From Pseudomonadota bacterium (GTDB lineage Bacteria > Pseudomonadota > Gammaproteobacteria > Burkholderiales > Burkholderiaceae_C), in the NCBI GenBank assembly GCA_021819435.1, contig JAKARB010000004.1:62001-126000 (forward strand): a DNA stretch of 64,000 nt, given 5' to 3'. The position numbers and the translations under genes were made by a program. Shown in pieces: positions 1-7,196 of the stretch. Under the pieces are notes generated by a model. That model searched no databases, was not told where the DNA came from, and worked only from the letters and a program-made list of their open reading frames with translations. Each line of letters opens with the position of its first letter. Within the stretch, counting starts at the first letter, position 1.

Positions 1-1143
1 GGGGGCTGGTTCTTCGTGGCGCAAAGCGAAGCCATCAACGTCATGAACAAGGACATCAAGCTGCCGGGCCTGGGCGCCTACATGGCGGTGGCCATCGAAC
101 GTGGCGACCACACCGCCGCGCTGCTCGCCGTGCTGGCCATGCTGGCGGTGATCCTCGCGAGCGACCAACTCGTGTGGCGGCCCCTGCTGGCCTGGGCGGA
201 CAAGTTCAAGATCGAGCTCACCGAATCGCAGCACGCGCCAGCGTCGTGGGTCCACACGCTGCTGCAGGGCGCGCACGTCTTCACATGGCTGCGCGAGGCG
301 CTGTGGGAGCCGCTGCTCGATCGCATCGAGCGCCTGCAGGCGCGCGTGGCGCCACGCCGCACGAACCATCATGCCCGCCAGATCAAGCACTGGCTCTGGC
401 GAGCCGCAGGCATCGCCGCAGGCGCCTGGCTGGGCTATGAGGTCATCCGGGGCGCCCTGTCAGCGCTGGCCATCCTCCATGGCCGCCTGACGCTGCCCGA
501 GCTGCTGCACGTGAGCTGGCTGGGCACGCTGACCATGCTGCGCGTGCTCGCCATGACGGTCATCGCCACCGCCATCTGGACGCCCGTGGGTGTGTGGATC
601 GGGCTGAACCCTCGCGCCGCGCGCTTCGCGCAGCCCCTGGTGCAGATCGGCGCGTCCTTCCCCGTCAACATGACGTTTCCCATCGTGGTCGGCTTCTTCG
701 TGGCCCACCACATCCCCATGAACTGGGGCAGCATCCTGCTGATCGCCATGGGCACGCAGTGGTACATCCTCTTCAACGTGATCGCCGGGGCCATGGCCAT
801 CCCCAACGACCTCAAGGAAGCCGCGCGGGTGTACGGCCTGAAGCGATGGCAGCTTTGGCGCACCCTCATCCTGCCGGCCATCTTTCCGTTCTGGGTCACG
901 GGTGCGTGCACCGCGGCCGGTGGTGCCTGGAACGCCAGCATCGTCGCCGAGGCCGCCGCGTGGGGCGACACCCGGCTCACGGCCGATGGCCTGGGTGCCC
1001 TGATCGCCGACGTCTCCCAACGAGGTGACACGCCCATGCTCATCCTGAGCATCGGGGTGATGTCGCTGTTCGTCGTCGCCATGAACAAGTTGGTGTGGCG
1101 CCGCCTGTATGGCTTCGCCGAACGCCGCTTCCGCCTGGACTGA
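1..1143 (+). CDS. NitT/TauT-type ABC transporter permease, two-module (5' end outside window)
   Basis: Inner-membrane subunit of a nitrate/sulfonate/taurine-type ABC importer; the substrate cannot be read from the sequence. The frame is open from base 1, so the start lies upstream and about 380 residues are visible. The piece opens with GGWFFVAQSEA, the tail of one permease module, and then carries a second module with an EAA loop (EAARVYGLKRWQLW, near residue 273) followed by GGAWNASIVAE. The two similar tails show a tandem two-module permease in one chain, as known in this subfamily. The ATPase gene follows after 17 bases, so they form one operon. Confident in family, not in substrate. Confidence 0.88.
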   Translation, partial: GGWFFVAQSEAINVMNKDIKLPGLGAYMAVAIERGDHTAALLAVLAMLAVILASDQLVWRPLLAWADKFKIELTESQHAPASWVHTLLQGAHVFTWLREALWEPLLDRIERLQARVAPRRTNHHARQIKHWLWRAAGIAAGAWLGYEVIRGALSALAILHGRLTLPELLHVSWLGTLTMLRVLAMTVIATAIWTPVGVWIGLNPRAARFAQPLVQIGASFPVNMTFPIVVGFFVAHHIPMNWGSILLIAMGTQWYILFNVIAGAMAIPNDLKEAARVYGLKRWQLWRTLILPAIFPFWVTGACTAAGGAWNASIVAEAAAWGDTRLTADGLGALIADVSQRGDTPMLILSIGVMSLFVVAMNKLVWRRLYGFAERRFRLD

Positions 1144-1160
1144 CAACATAGGTGCCCGAC

Positions 1161-2519
1161 ATGAACATTCATCACATCCACCAAAGCACCCCTGCGACCG
1201 CGCCCGCGCCCATTGCCGAACTCCGCGCCGTCAGCAAGTCCTACGTCACCGGCGGCGGGCACGAGCTGAAGGTGCTCGACCAGATCGACCTGGCGGTCCA
1301 CGAAGGCGAGTTGCTGGCCCTGCTGGGCCAGTCCGGCTCGGGCAAGTCCACCATCCTGCGCTGCCTGACCGGCTTGGTGGAACCCACCTCGGGCCGGGTG
1401 CTCCACCATGGCGCGCCGCTGCACGGCATCAACGAAGACGCCTCGGTGGTGTTCCAGACCTTCGCGCTCTACCCCTGGTTGACGGTCGAACAGAACGTCG
1501 CCGTGGGCCTGATGTCCCGCCACGTCAGCCGCGAGGAACGAGAGCAGGCGGTCGACCGCGCCATCGACCTCATCGGCCTGGGCAATTACCACAAGGCCTA
1601 CCCGCGCGAGATTTCGGGCGGCATGCGCCAACGCGTCGGCATCGCCCGCGCCTTGGTGTCGAACCCGCGCATGCTGTGCCTCGACGAAGCCTTCAGCGCG
1701 CTCGATGTGTTGACGGCGGAGAACCTCAGGCAGGAGCTCGTCAGCCTGTGGCGCACGCCCGGTACCGGCTTGAGCTCCATCTTCATGGTGACGCACAACA
1801 TCGAAGAGGCGGTGGAGATGGCCACGCGCATCGTGGTGCTCTTTCCGCGCCCCGGCCGCGTGGGGCTGGTGCTCGACAACCCCCTGCCCTATCCGCGCGA
1901 CACCAAGAGCGCCGAGTTCCAGCGCCTGGTGAGCGTCATCCACGAATGCATCACCACCACCACCCTGCCAGACTTGCCGCCTGAAGTGCCCGTCGCGGGC
2001 CAGCCGGTGTCACGTGCGCGCACGCGCATGGAGTCAATCCCGCTCGTGCCCGTGGGGCAGATCCTCGGCTTGCTGAGCCTGCTGCACGACTCGCCCGGCC
2101 TGTCCAACATCTACGACATCTCGGATGAGATCGGGCAGGAGTTCGGCAACACCATCGCGCTGGTCAAGGCAGCCGAGATCCTCGAATTCATCGACACGCC
2201 TGGCGACGAAGTGCGCTTCACCGAACTCGGCCGCCGCTTCGTCGCCGCCGACCGAGACGGTCGCAAGGCCATCTTCGCGGAGCAGGTCTTCAGGCTGCGG
2301 CTCTTCCACATCATCATCGCGCTGCTTCAAGAGTGCGACGAGGTCGAGGCCGAGAAAGTCATCAAGGACATCGCCATGGCCCTGCCCTACGACAACCCCG
2401 AAAAGGTCTTCCAGACCATGATCGCTTGGGGGCGTTACGCCGGCCTGATGGACTTCAATGCCAAGACCAAGATGGTGTTCGTGCCCGAGGACGAAGCAGA
2501 GGACACCGTCTCCCCATGA
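1161..2519 (+). CDS. NitT/TauT-type ABC transporter ATP-binding protein with C-terminal AAA-associated domain
   Basis: ATPase that powers the importer encoded just upstream. Walker A GQSGSGKST is at residues 56-64, the signature SGGMRQRVG near 152 and Walker B LCLDEA near 173, with the switch His in MVTHN. After the nucleotide-binding domain (about residue 285) there is an extra 160-residue region resembling the domain known as AAA-associated in a subset of nitrate/sulfonate ATPases; its role is not established. ATG 1161 is preferred, but GTG 1152 is also in frame and neither has a strong ribosome site. The stop overlaps the start of the next gene (ATGA), which suggests translational coupling to the porin. 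Confidence 0.88.
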   Translation: MNIHHIHQSTPATAPAPIAELRAVSKSYVTGGGHELKVLDQIDLAVHEGELLALLGQSGSGKSTILRCLTGLVEPTSGRVLHHGAPLHGINEDASVVFQTFALYPWLTVEQNVAVGLMSRHVSREEREQAVDRAIDLIGLGNYHKAYPREISGGMRQRVGIARALVSNPRMLCLDEAFSALDVLTAENLRQELVSLWRTPGTGLSSIFMVTHNIEEAVEMATRIVVLFPRPGRVGLVLDNPLPYPRDTKSAEFQRLVSVIHECITTTTLPDLPPEVPVAGQPVSRARTRMESIPLVPVGQILGLLSLLHDSPGLSNIYDISDEIGQEFGNTIALVKAAEILEFIDTPGDEVRFTELGRRFVAADRDGRKAIFAEQVFRLRLFHIIIALLQECDEVEAEKVIKDIAMALPYDNPEKVFQTMIAWGRYAGLMDFNAKTKMVFVPEDEAEDTVSP

Positions 2520-3823
2520 AGCTCCAACTCGCCTTCGCCAGCGCCCTGCTGCTCGCCTCGACCGCCCACGCAGACGAACCGGAAAACTGGAACATCAAGC
2601 TCCAGACCACCTACATCCGCCAGGCCCAGGCATCCTTCTCATCGCCTTATCAAGGAGAACACAGCCTCACGCCCGATAGCGCATACAGCTACTCCTGGAC
2701 CGCCACGGCCGCCCTCGGCCTGCGCCTCGCACCCCAGACAGAGCTGTATGTGAACCCCGAAGTCGCGCAGGGCGTGCCCTTGTCCAACCTGCAAGGGCTG
2801 GGCGGCTTCACCAACGGCGAGATGGCGCGCACCTCCGGCTCCAGCCCCAAGCTCTACCGGGCCCGCGTGTTCGTGCGGCAAGTGATCGGCCTGTCGGAAG
2901 ACACCACGCCGGTTGAATCGGGCGTCAACCAACTCGCGGGCAACCTGCCCAACGAGCGCCTGGTCATCACCGCAGGCAACCTCTCCGTGCTGGACATCTT
3001 CGATGCCAACGCCTACAGCCACGACCCGCGCTCGCAGTTCATGAACTGGACCTTGATGACGCACGGCGCCTACGACTACGCGGCGGACTCACGCGGCTAC
3101 ACCTGGGGGCTGGCCGCCGAGTACACCACGGGCGACTGGTCGTTGCGCGCGGGCCGCTTCATCCAACCGAAAGAGCCCAACCAACTGAAACTCGACCGGC
3201 AGATGGTCAGGCACCATGGCGACCAGGTGGAGATCGAACACCGGCACGAGCTCGATGGCGGCCTGCCAGGCGCCGTGCGCGTCCTGGCGTTCAAGAACCG
3301 CGCGCGCATGTCACGCTATGACGATGCACTGGATCTGGCCGCGCAAACAGGCCAAGCGCTGGACCTCAACGCCGTGCGCACGGGCGACCACGACAAAGTC
3401 GGCCTGGGCGTGAACCTGGAGCAGAAGCTGACCCGGGACGTGGGCCTCTTCGCGCGCGCCATGTGGGCCGACGGCAAGACGGAGACCTACGCCTTCACGG
3501 AAGTCGATCGCTCGGTGTCAGGGGGCGTGTCGATCGATGGGACCCGGTGGGGTCGCGCGGAAGACACCCTCGGCCTGGCCCTGGCCCGCAATGCACTGTC
3601 GGGCTCGCATCAAAAGGTGCTCGCGGCGGGCGGCCTGACCTTCTTCCTGGGCGATGGCGCCCTGCGCTACCGATCAGAACAGGTGTTCGAGGCCTACTAC
3701 CGCGCCCGCATCACCAAGGGCCTGGAGCTGAGCGCGGATCACCAACGGATCTGGAACCCGGGCTACAACGCGGACCGGGGGCCGGTGTCGTTCTGGGCGC
3801 TGCGGGTGCACGCGGAGTACTGA
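2516..3823 (+). CDS. Outer-membrane porin, OprB-like (carbohydrate-selective porin family)
   Basis: Predicted outer-membrane beta-barrel of 435 residues. A signal peptide covers about residues 1-19, with cleavage after AHA. The mature part has alternating aromatic and polar residues and the wording typical of OprB-like porins (FSSPYQGEHSL near the N-terminus, then TELYVNPEVAQG and GLGGFTNGE). It ends in ...VHAEY, close to the aromatic C-terminus expected of Gram-negative porins. The start codon overlaps the ATPase stop, so it is co-transcribed with the ABC importer and probably supplies its substrate across the outer membrane; that link is inferred from position only. In-frame starts further upstream lie inside the ATPase gene and were rejected. 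Confidence 0.8.
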   Translation: MKLQLAFASALLLASTAHADEPENWNIKLQTTYIRQAQASFSSPYQGEHSLTPDSAYSYSWTATAALGLRLAPQTELYVNPEVAQGVPLSNLQGLGGFTNGEMARTSGSSPKLYRARVFVRQVIGLSEDTTPVESGVNQLAGNLPNERLVITAGNLSVLDIFDANAYSHDPRSQFMNWTLMTHGAYDYAADSRGYTWGLAAEYTTGDWSLRAGRFIQPKEPNQLKLDRQMVRHHGDQVEIEHRHELDGGLPGAVRVLAFKNRARMSRYDDALDLAAQTGQALDLNAVRTGDHDKVGLGVNLEQKLTRDVGLFARAMWADGKTETYAFTEVDRSVSGGVSIDGTRWGRAEDTLGLALARNALSGSHQKVLAAGGLTFFLGDGALRYRSEQVFEAYYRARITKGLELSADHQRIWNPGYNADRGPVSFWALRVHAEY

Positions 3824-3859
3824 TCCGGAACTTGGTAGGGGACCCATGCGCGACGTGAA

Positions 3860-4011
3860 ATGAATAGTAGACGTCGGCAGAAAATCGCATGAACGGCTCG
3901 CACCATGTTTTCACGCACCCGCAGCGCCCCGGCATCGTCGTGGCTCCACATCCCAAGAAGGACTTGGGCAAGGGGCTGGTCAAGGCAATCCGGCAGCAAG
4001 CCGGCATTTGA
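3860..4011 (+). pseudogene. hicA: hicA toxin remnant (internal deletion and frameshift)
   Basis: Broken relic of a HicA mRNA-interferase toxin. ATG 3860 opens with MNSR, the usual HicA beginning, but this frame stops at 3890. A second frame, from about 3871 or ATG 3889, then gives the complete second half: GSHHVFTHP with the catalytic His region, APHPKKDLGKG, and the ending AIRQQAGI. HicA is normally about 60 residues; roughly ten to fifteen residues of the first helix are missing and the frame changes at the join. The ATG 3889 piece could give a 40-residue peptide but lacks the N-terminal helix, so it is unlikely to be active. An intact hicB follows 12 bases later. Confidence 0.72.
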
Positions 4012-4023
4012 GAGGCATCCACC

Positions 4024-4431
4024 ATGTATTACCCCGTCGCCATCGAACCCGGAACCGACACCGAAGCCTTCGGCGTGGTCGTTCCGGACCTGCCAGGCTG
4101 CTTCTCTGCGGGGGACACACTGGAAGAAGCCATGGCCATGGCGGAAGAGGCCATCGAGGCTTGGATTGAAACCGCCATTGATGCCGGGCAAGACATCCCC
4201 CAGCCTTCAGGCATTGAAGCCTTGCGCAAGGCGCACAAGGAATGGAAGGGCTGGGCATGGGCCGTGGTGAAGGTTGACCCGGCCGCGTTGGACGACACCC
4301 TAGAGCGTGTGAACATCAGCCTGCCTCGCCGAGTGCTGCGCAGACTGGATGCCCTGGCGGGGGCCCAGGGTGAAACCCGTTCGGGGTTCATTGCTCGCAT
4401 GGCGCTGGAAGGCCGCTCGCCTGCAGCCTGA
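4024..4431 (+). CDS. hicB: HicB-family antitoxin
   Basis: Antitoxin partner of HicA, 135 residues. Residues 1-70 form the HicB fold that caps the toxin (MYYPVAIEPG, then FGVVVPDLPGCFSAGDTLEEAM), and the C-terminal part (ISLPRRVLRRLDALA, then GETRSGFIARMAL) is a ribbon-helix-helix DNA-binding domain. It is intact, with ATG preceded by an AGAGG-like ribosome site overlapping the end of the hicA remnant. Because the toxin half is broken, this looks like an orphan antitoxin that may still act as a repressor or neutralise HicA toxins encoded elsewhere (inference). It lies within the remains of an element next to tRNA-Thr. Confidence 0.9.
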   Translation: MYYPVAIEPGTDTEAFGVVVPDLPGCFSAGDTLEEAMAMAEEAIEAWIETAIDAGQDIPQPSGIEALRKAHKEWKGWAWAVVKVDPAALDDTLERVNISLPRRVLRRLDALAGAQGETRSGFIARMALEGRSPAA

Positions 4432-4510
4432 GGAAGCCGTCAGTTGCTCAGCTGCTTCCCGCACCTAAACCCTGACGCCAGACTCTCAAAGCGCTGGGCA
4501 TGAAGCCCCC

Positions 4511-4539
4511 GCTCAGGCTTATGCTTTAGCAGCCTGAGC
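4511..4539. repeat. 9-bp perfect inverted repeat at the integrase break point
   Basis: GCTCAGGCT at 4511-4519 and AGCCTGAGC at 4531-4539 pair perfectly around an 11-base loop. The repeat lies across the end of the truncated integrase frame. No T-run follows on the plus strand, so it is not a good terminator for hicB. Origin unknown. Confidence 0.6.
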
Positions 4540-4783
4540 TGTGCAGAAACCGCTGGGTCAATACACGGGCCTGGTCACGCCGCTGGCGGGCCTGCGCGAG
4601 GCTCACCTCGGGGTAGACGCCTAGCGCCAGGGTCTTCTGCTTGCCGAGGAAGCGGTAGCTCAGCCGCCAGTACTTGCCTGCAGCCTTGACCAGCAGGAAC
4701 AGGCCTTGACCATCTGTGTGCTTGTCGCCGGCCGGTGCGCCGGTGTGCTTCACGTTTTTGACGAAGGTGTCCGTCAGTGCCAT
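4526..4783 (-). pseudogene. Truncated tyrosine-recombinase integrase (N-terminal arm-binding domain only)
   Basis: Only the first part of a P4-type phage or island integrase survives. ATG 4783 begins MALTDTFVKNVKH, followed by DKHTDGQGLFLLVKAAGKYWRLSYRF and LALGVYPEVSLAQARQRRD, the N-terminal arm-binding (DUF4102-type) domain. Family members are about 400 residues; this frame gives 85 and loses resemblance at about 4559, where a short unrelated tail ends at a stop. The core-binding and catalytic domains are absent. It reads away from tRNA-Thr(CGU) 180 bases upstream, the normal arrangement for an integrase beside the tRNA into which its element inserted. The start at 4783 is chosen because homology begins there; ATG 4810 is in frame upstream. 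Confidence 0.8.
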
Positions 4784-4796
4784 CACGCCCCCGGTT

Positions 4797-4857
4797 GTTG
4801 GTACCTCCAAGTGTTGGTACTGAAGATACCAACAGAGATACCAACAAAGTGTTGGTA
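4797..4857. repeat. Five copies of the heptamer GTTGGTA in both orientations
   Basis: GTTGGTA occurs at 4797-4803, 4813-4819 and 4851-4857 on the plus strand, and as TACCAAC at 4827-4833 and 4839-4845. All five fall in 61 bases between the integrase start and tRNA-Thr. Clusters like this beside an integrase gene usually are the arm-type binding sites for its N-terminal domain; this assignment is inferred from position and repetition. Confidence 0.6.
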
Positions 4858-4890
4858 TGTCATTGTGGGACTGTGGATGACTTTGGACAA

Positions 4891-4925
4891 CAAAAAACCG
4901 ACCGCCCCTAGGAGGGAGGTCGGTT
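4891..4925 (-). terminator. Rho-independent terminator of tRNA-Thr
   Basis: On the minus strand, AACCGACC and GGTCGGTT pair around a GC-rich loop and are followed at once by a T-run (TTTTTTGTTG). It lies 35 bases beyond the 3' end of the tRNA. Confidence 0.8.
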
Positions 4926-4959
4926 AGAAGACGACTTTAGATGTCGTTGGATGTTCAAT

Positions 4960-5035
4960 TGGTGCCGGAGAAAGGAATCGAACCCTCGACCTTCTCATTA
5001 CGAATGAGCTGCTCTACCGACTGAGCTACACCGGC
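4960..5035 (-). tRNA. tRNA-Thr (anticodon CGU)
   Basis: 76 bases including an encoded CCA. It has a complete cloverleaf: acceptor GCCGGTG, the D-arm, anticodon loop TTCGTAA giving CGU, and the T-arm GTTCGATTC. It closely resembles Escherichia coli tRNA-Thr(CGU), a well-known phage and island insertion site. Its 3' end faces the integrase remnant, so it is the likely attachment site. Confidence 0.95.
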
Positions 5036-5307
5036 ACACGTGACACAAGCCAGACGGCCTGCTGCACAGCCCACAATCATAACCGTTTTCAGCGCCGTTT
5101 TCTCACCTCGACCGCCACCGCCCACCTGCGCACCATTCCCTCCCGGCACCACACCCGCACCATCACCGTGGGCTCCGAAAGCACCCTTTCTGGGCATGTT
5201 TACACCCCGAGACGCATCTCACCCGCCAGAGACGCCTCCGATGCACCACGAGCGTGCGCCTCGGCATAACCTTCGAGCGCCAACACCCACGCTGGAGGAA
5301 AGAAACC

Positions 5308-6048
5308 ATGTCCCACATTCGCACCCTGGTGGCCCTCGCCGCCATCGCTTTGAGCGCGTCCGTGCATGCGCAAAGCACCCCCACCCCAGGCACCGAGCCG
5401 GGCCAGCAACCGCCCACAGCCGTCAGCACGCCTGCCGAGCCCTACTTCATCGTCACCCGCATTGACGCGCGCAAGTGCGCTTACCCGCTTTGCGGCGGCT
5501 ACTTCGTCAAGGCGGTCAACAGCGCCCTCACGCGCTGCGCCGACGGCAAGCTGGCTCGCGAATGCCACGCCGTCGAGCTCGACACCCGCGCCCTGGGTTG
5601 GAGCGACGAGCAACGCACCAAGTTCGAGGCCTCTTTCGGCCAGGGCAAGGCGCTGGTCAAGGGTGCGCTCGAGCCGCAGCCACGTGGCTTCTACACCGGC
5701 GAGGTGTTGCGCGTGGCCGAGGCCTGGCAGGGCCAGGGCGGCAACAAGCGCCCGCTGGGCACCTTCTACAGCCTCAAGAGCACCGGCATCGTCTGCATCA
5801 AGGCGCCCTGCCCGTCTTTCAGTCTGAGCACGCTGAACCGCCCGGCCACCGAACGCACCATCGACATGCCTGACTTCACCCCGGCACGCGCATCCGAGGA
5901 GGCCGTTCAGGCCGCCTGGTCCGCGCTGGAACAAGGCCCCATCCTGGCCGCAGGTGCCGTGGTGCCCTTGCCCGCTGGCGGCCCACAAGGCACGGTCTAT
6001 GGCCAGAAGCTGCTGGCCAGTGAGTTCTACCTGCCGGCCAAGCCCTGA
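5308..6048 (+). CDS. Secreted DUF6748-like protein with six cysteines
   Basis: Exported protein of unknown function, 246 residues. A signal peptide covers residues 1-21 (cleavage after VHA), followed by a Thr/Pro-rich stretch. The rest resembles what I recall as the DUF6748 family, mostly known from genome surveys. Six cysteines form three pairs: C57/C62, C77/C86 and C153/C158. The first and third pairs sit in similar segments (CAYPLCGGYFVKAVN and CIKAPCPSFSLSTLN), pointing to an internal duplication. Disulfides in the periplasm are plausible. ATG 5308 has a strong ribosome site (GGAGGAAAG). It stands alone between tRNA-Thr and a shared terminator, with no functional hint from neighbours. Confidence 0.75.
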   Translation: MSHIRTLVALAAIALSASVHAQSTPTPGTEPGQQPPTAVSTPAEPYFIVTRIDARKCAYPLCGGYFVKAVNSALTRCADGKLARECHAVELDTRALGWSDEQRTKFEASFGQGKALVKGALEPQPRGFYTGEVLRVAEAWQGQGGNKRPLGTFYSLKSTGIVCIKAPCPSFSLSTLNRPATERTIDMPDFTPARASEEAVQAAWSALEQGPILAAGAVVPLPAGGPQGTVYGQKLLASEFYLPAKP

Positions 6049-6077
6049 GCAGGCTTCGGGGCCTTGCCCGCGCCATG

Positions 6078-6107
6078 AAAAAACCCGCCATGGACTGGCG
6101 GGTTTTT
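6078..6107. terminator. Bidirectional terminator between the DUF6748-like gene and fbp
   Basis: AAAAACCCGCCA and TGGCGGGTTTTT form a 12-bp stem with a 5-base loop. T-runs occur on both strands, so it serves the two converging genes. Confidence 0.9.
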
Positions 6108-6154
6108 GCTGTCAAGCCAGGCGTTCCAGGCCGGTGCGCAAGCACCTCAGTCGA

Positions 6155-7162
6155 TCACTTCAGCTCTTGGTGGTAGCGGGTGACGAGGTCGACCTCGTTG
6201 CGCGAGCCCAGCATCACGCTCACGCGCTCGTGCAGTTGCGTGGGCTGGATCTCCATGATGCGCTGCAGGCCGTTGGTGGCCACGCCGCCCGCTTGCTCCA
6301 CCAGGAAGCTCATCGGGTTGGCTTCGTACATCAGGCGCAGCTTGCCGGGCTTGTTCGGCTCGCGCTTGTCCCAGGGGTACATGAAGATGCCGCCGCGGGT
6401 CATGATGCGGTGCACGTCGGCCACCATGGCGGCTACCCAGCGCATGTTGAAGTCCTTGCCACGCGGGCCGTCCTTGCCGGCTAGGCACTCGTCGATGTAG
6501 CGCTTCACCGGGGTGGCCCAGTGGCGCATGTTCGACATGTTGATGGCGAACTCCTTGGTGTCCTCGGGGATGCGGACGTTGTCTTCGGTCATCACCCACG
6601 AGCCTTGTTCGCGGTCGAGCGTGAACATCACCACGCCCTTGCCGACGGTCAGCACCAGCGTGGTCTGCGGGCCGTACACGCAGTAGCCTGCGCACACCTG
6701 GGCGGTGCCGGGTTGCAGGAAGCTCTCGTTGGTGACCGGGCCGCCTTGGTGCTTGAGCACCGAGAAGATGGTGCCGATGCTGACGTTGATGTCGATGTTG
6801 CTGGAGCCGTCGAGGGGATCGAACAGCAGCAGGTACTCGCCCTGCGGGTAGCGGTTGGGCACGGCGAGCATGTCGTCCATCTCTTCGGACGCCATGCCGG
6901 CGAGGTGGCCGCCCCATTCGTTGGCCTCGATGAGCACCTCGTTGGCGATCACGTCGAGCTTCTTCTGGACTTCGCCCTGCACGTTCTCGCTTCCGGCCGA
7001 GCCGAGCACATCACCCAGCGCGCCTTTGTTGACGTTGATGGCGATGCGCTTGCAGGCGCGGGCCACGACTTCGATGAGCAGGCGCAATTGAGCCGGGATC
7101 TGCGCTTCGCCGCGCTGCTGCTCGATCAGGTACTGCGTGAGGCTGATGCGTTTGGTGGACAT
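6155..7162 (-). CDS. fbp: Class 1 fructose-1,6-bisphosphatase
   Basis: Cytoplasmic gluconeogenic and Calvin-type enzyme that removes the 1-phosphate from fructose 1,6-bisphosphate. It has 335 residues, the usual length for class 1. The metal-binding signature [14 protein letters not shown] is intact, as are the substrate-site sequence [22 protein letters not shown] and the EQAGG segment near the end. ATG 7162 ([12 protein letters not shown]) was chosen because family similarity starts there; the open frame runs further upstream into pepN. It lies 34 bases after pepN and is probably co-transcribed with it, ending at the shared terminator. Confidence 0.96.
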   Translation of the reverse strand: MSTKRISLTQYLIEQQRGEAQIPAQLRLLIEVVARACKRIAINVNKGALGDVLGSAGSENVQGEVQKKLDVIANEVLIEANEWGGHLAGMASEEMDDMLAVPNRYPQGEYLLLFDPLDGSSNIDINVSIGTIFSVLKHQGGPVTNESFLQPGTAQVCAGYCVYGPQTTLVLTVGKGVVMFTLDREQGSWVMTEDNVRIPEDTKEFAINMSNMRHWATPVKRYIDECLAGKDGPRGKDFNMRWVAAMVADVHRIMTRGGIFMYPWDKREPNKPGKLRLMYEANPMSFLVEQAGGVATNGLQRIMEIQPTQLHERVSVMLGSRNEVDLVTRYHQELK

Positions 7163-7196
7163 GGTGGTGTCTCGGATGGATGTGAAAAGGTTGCGC

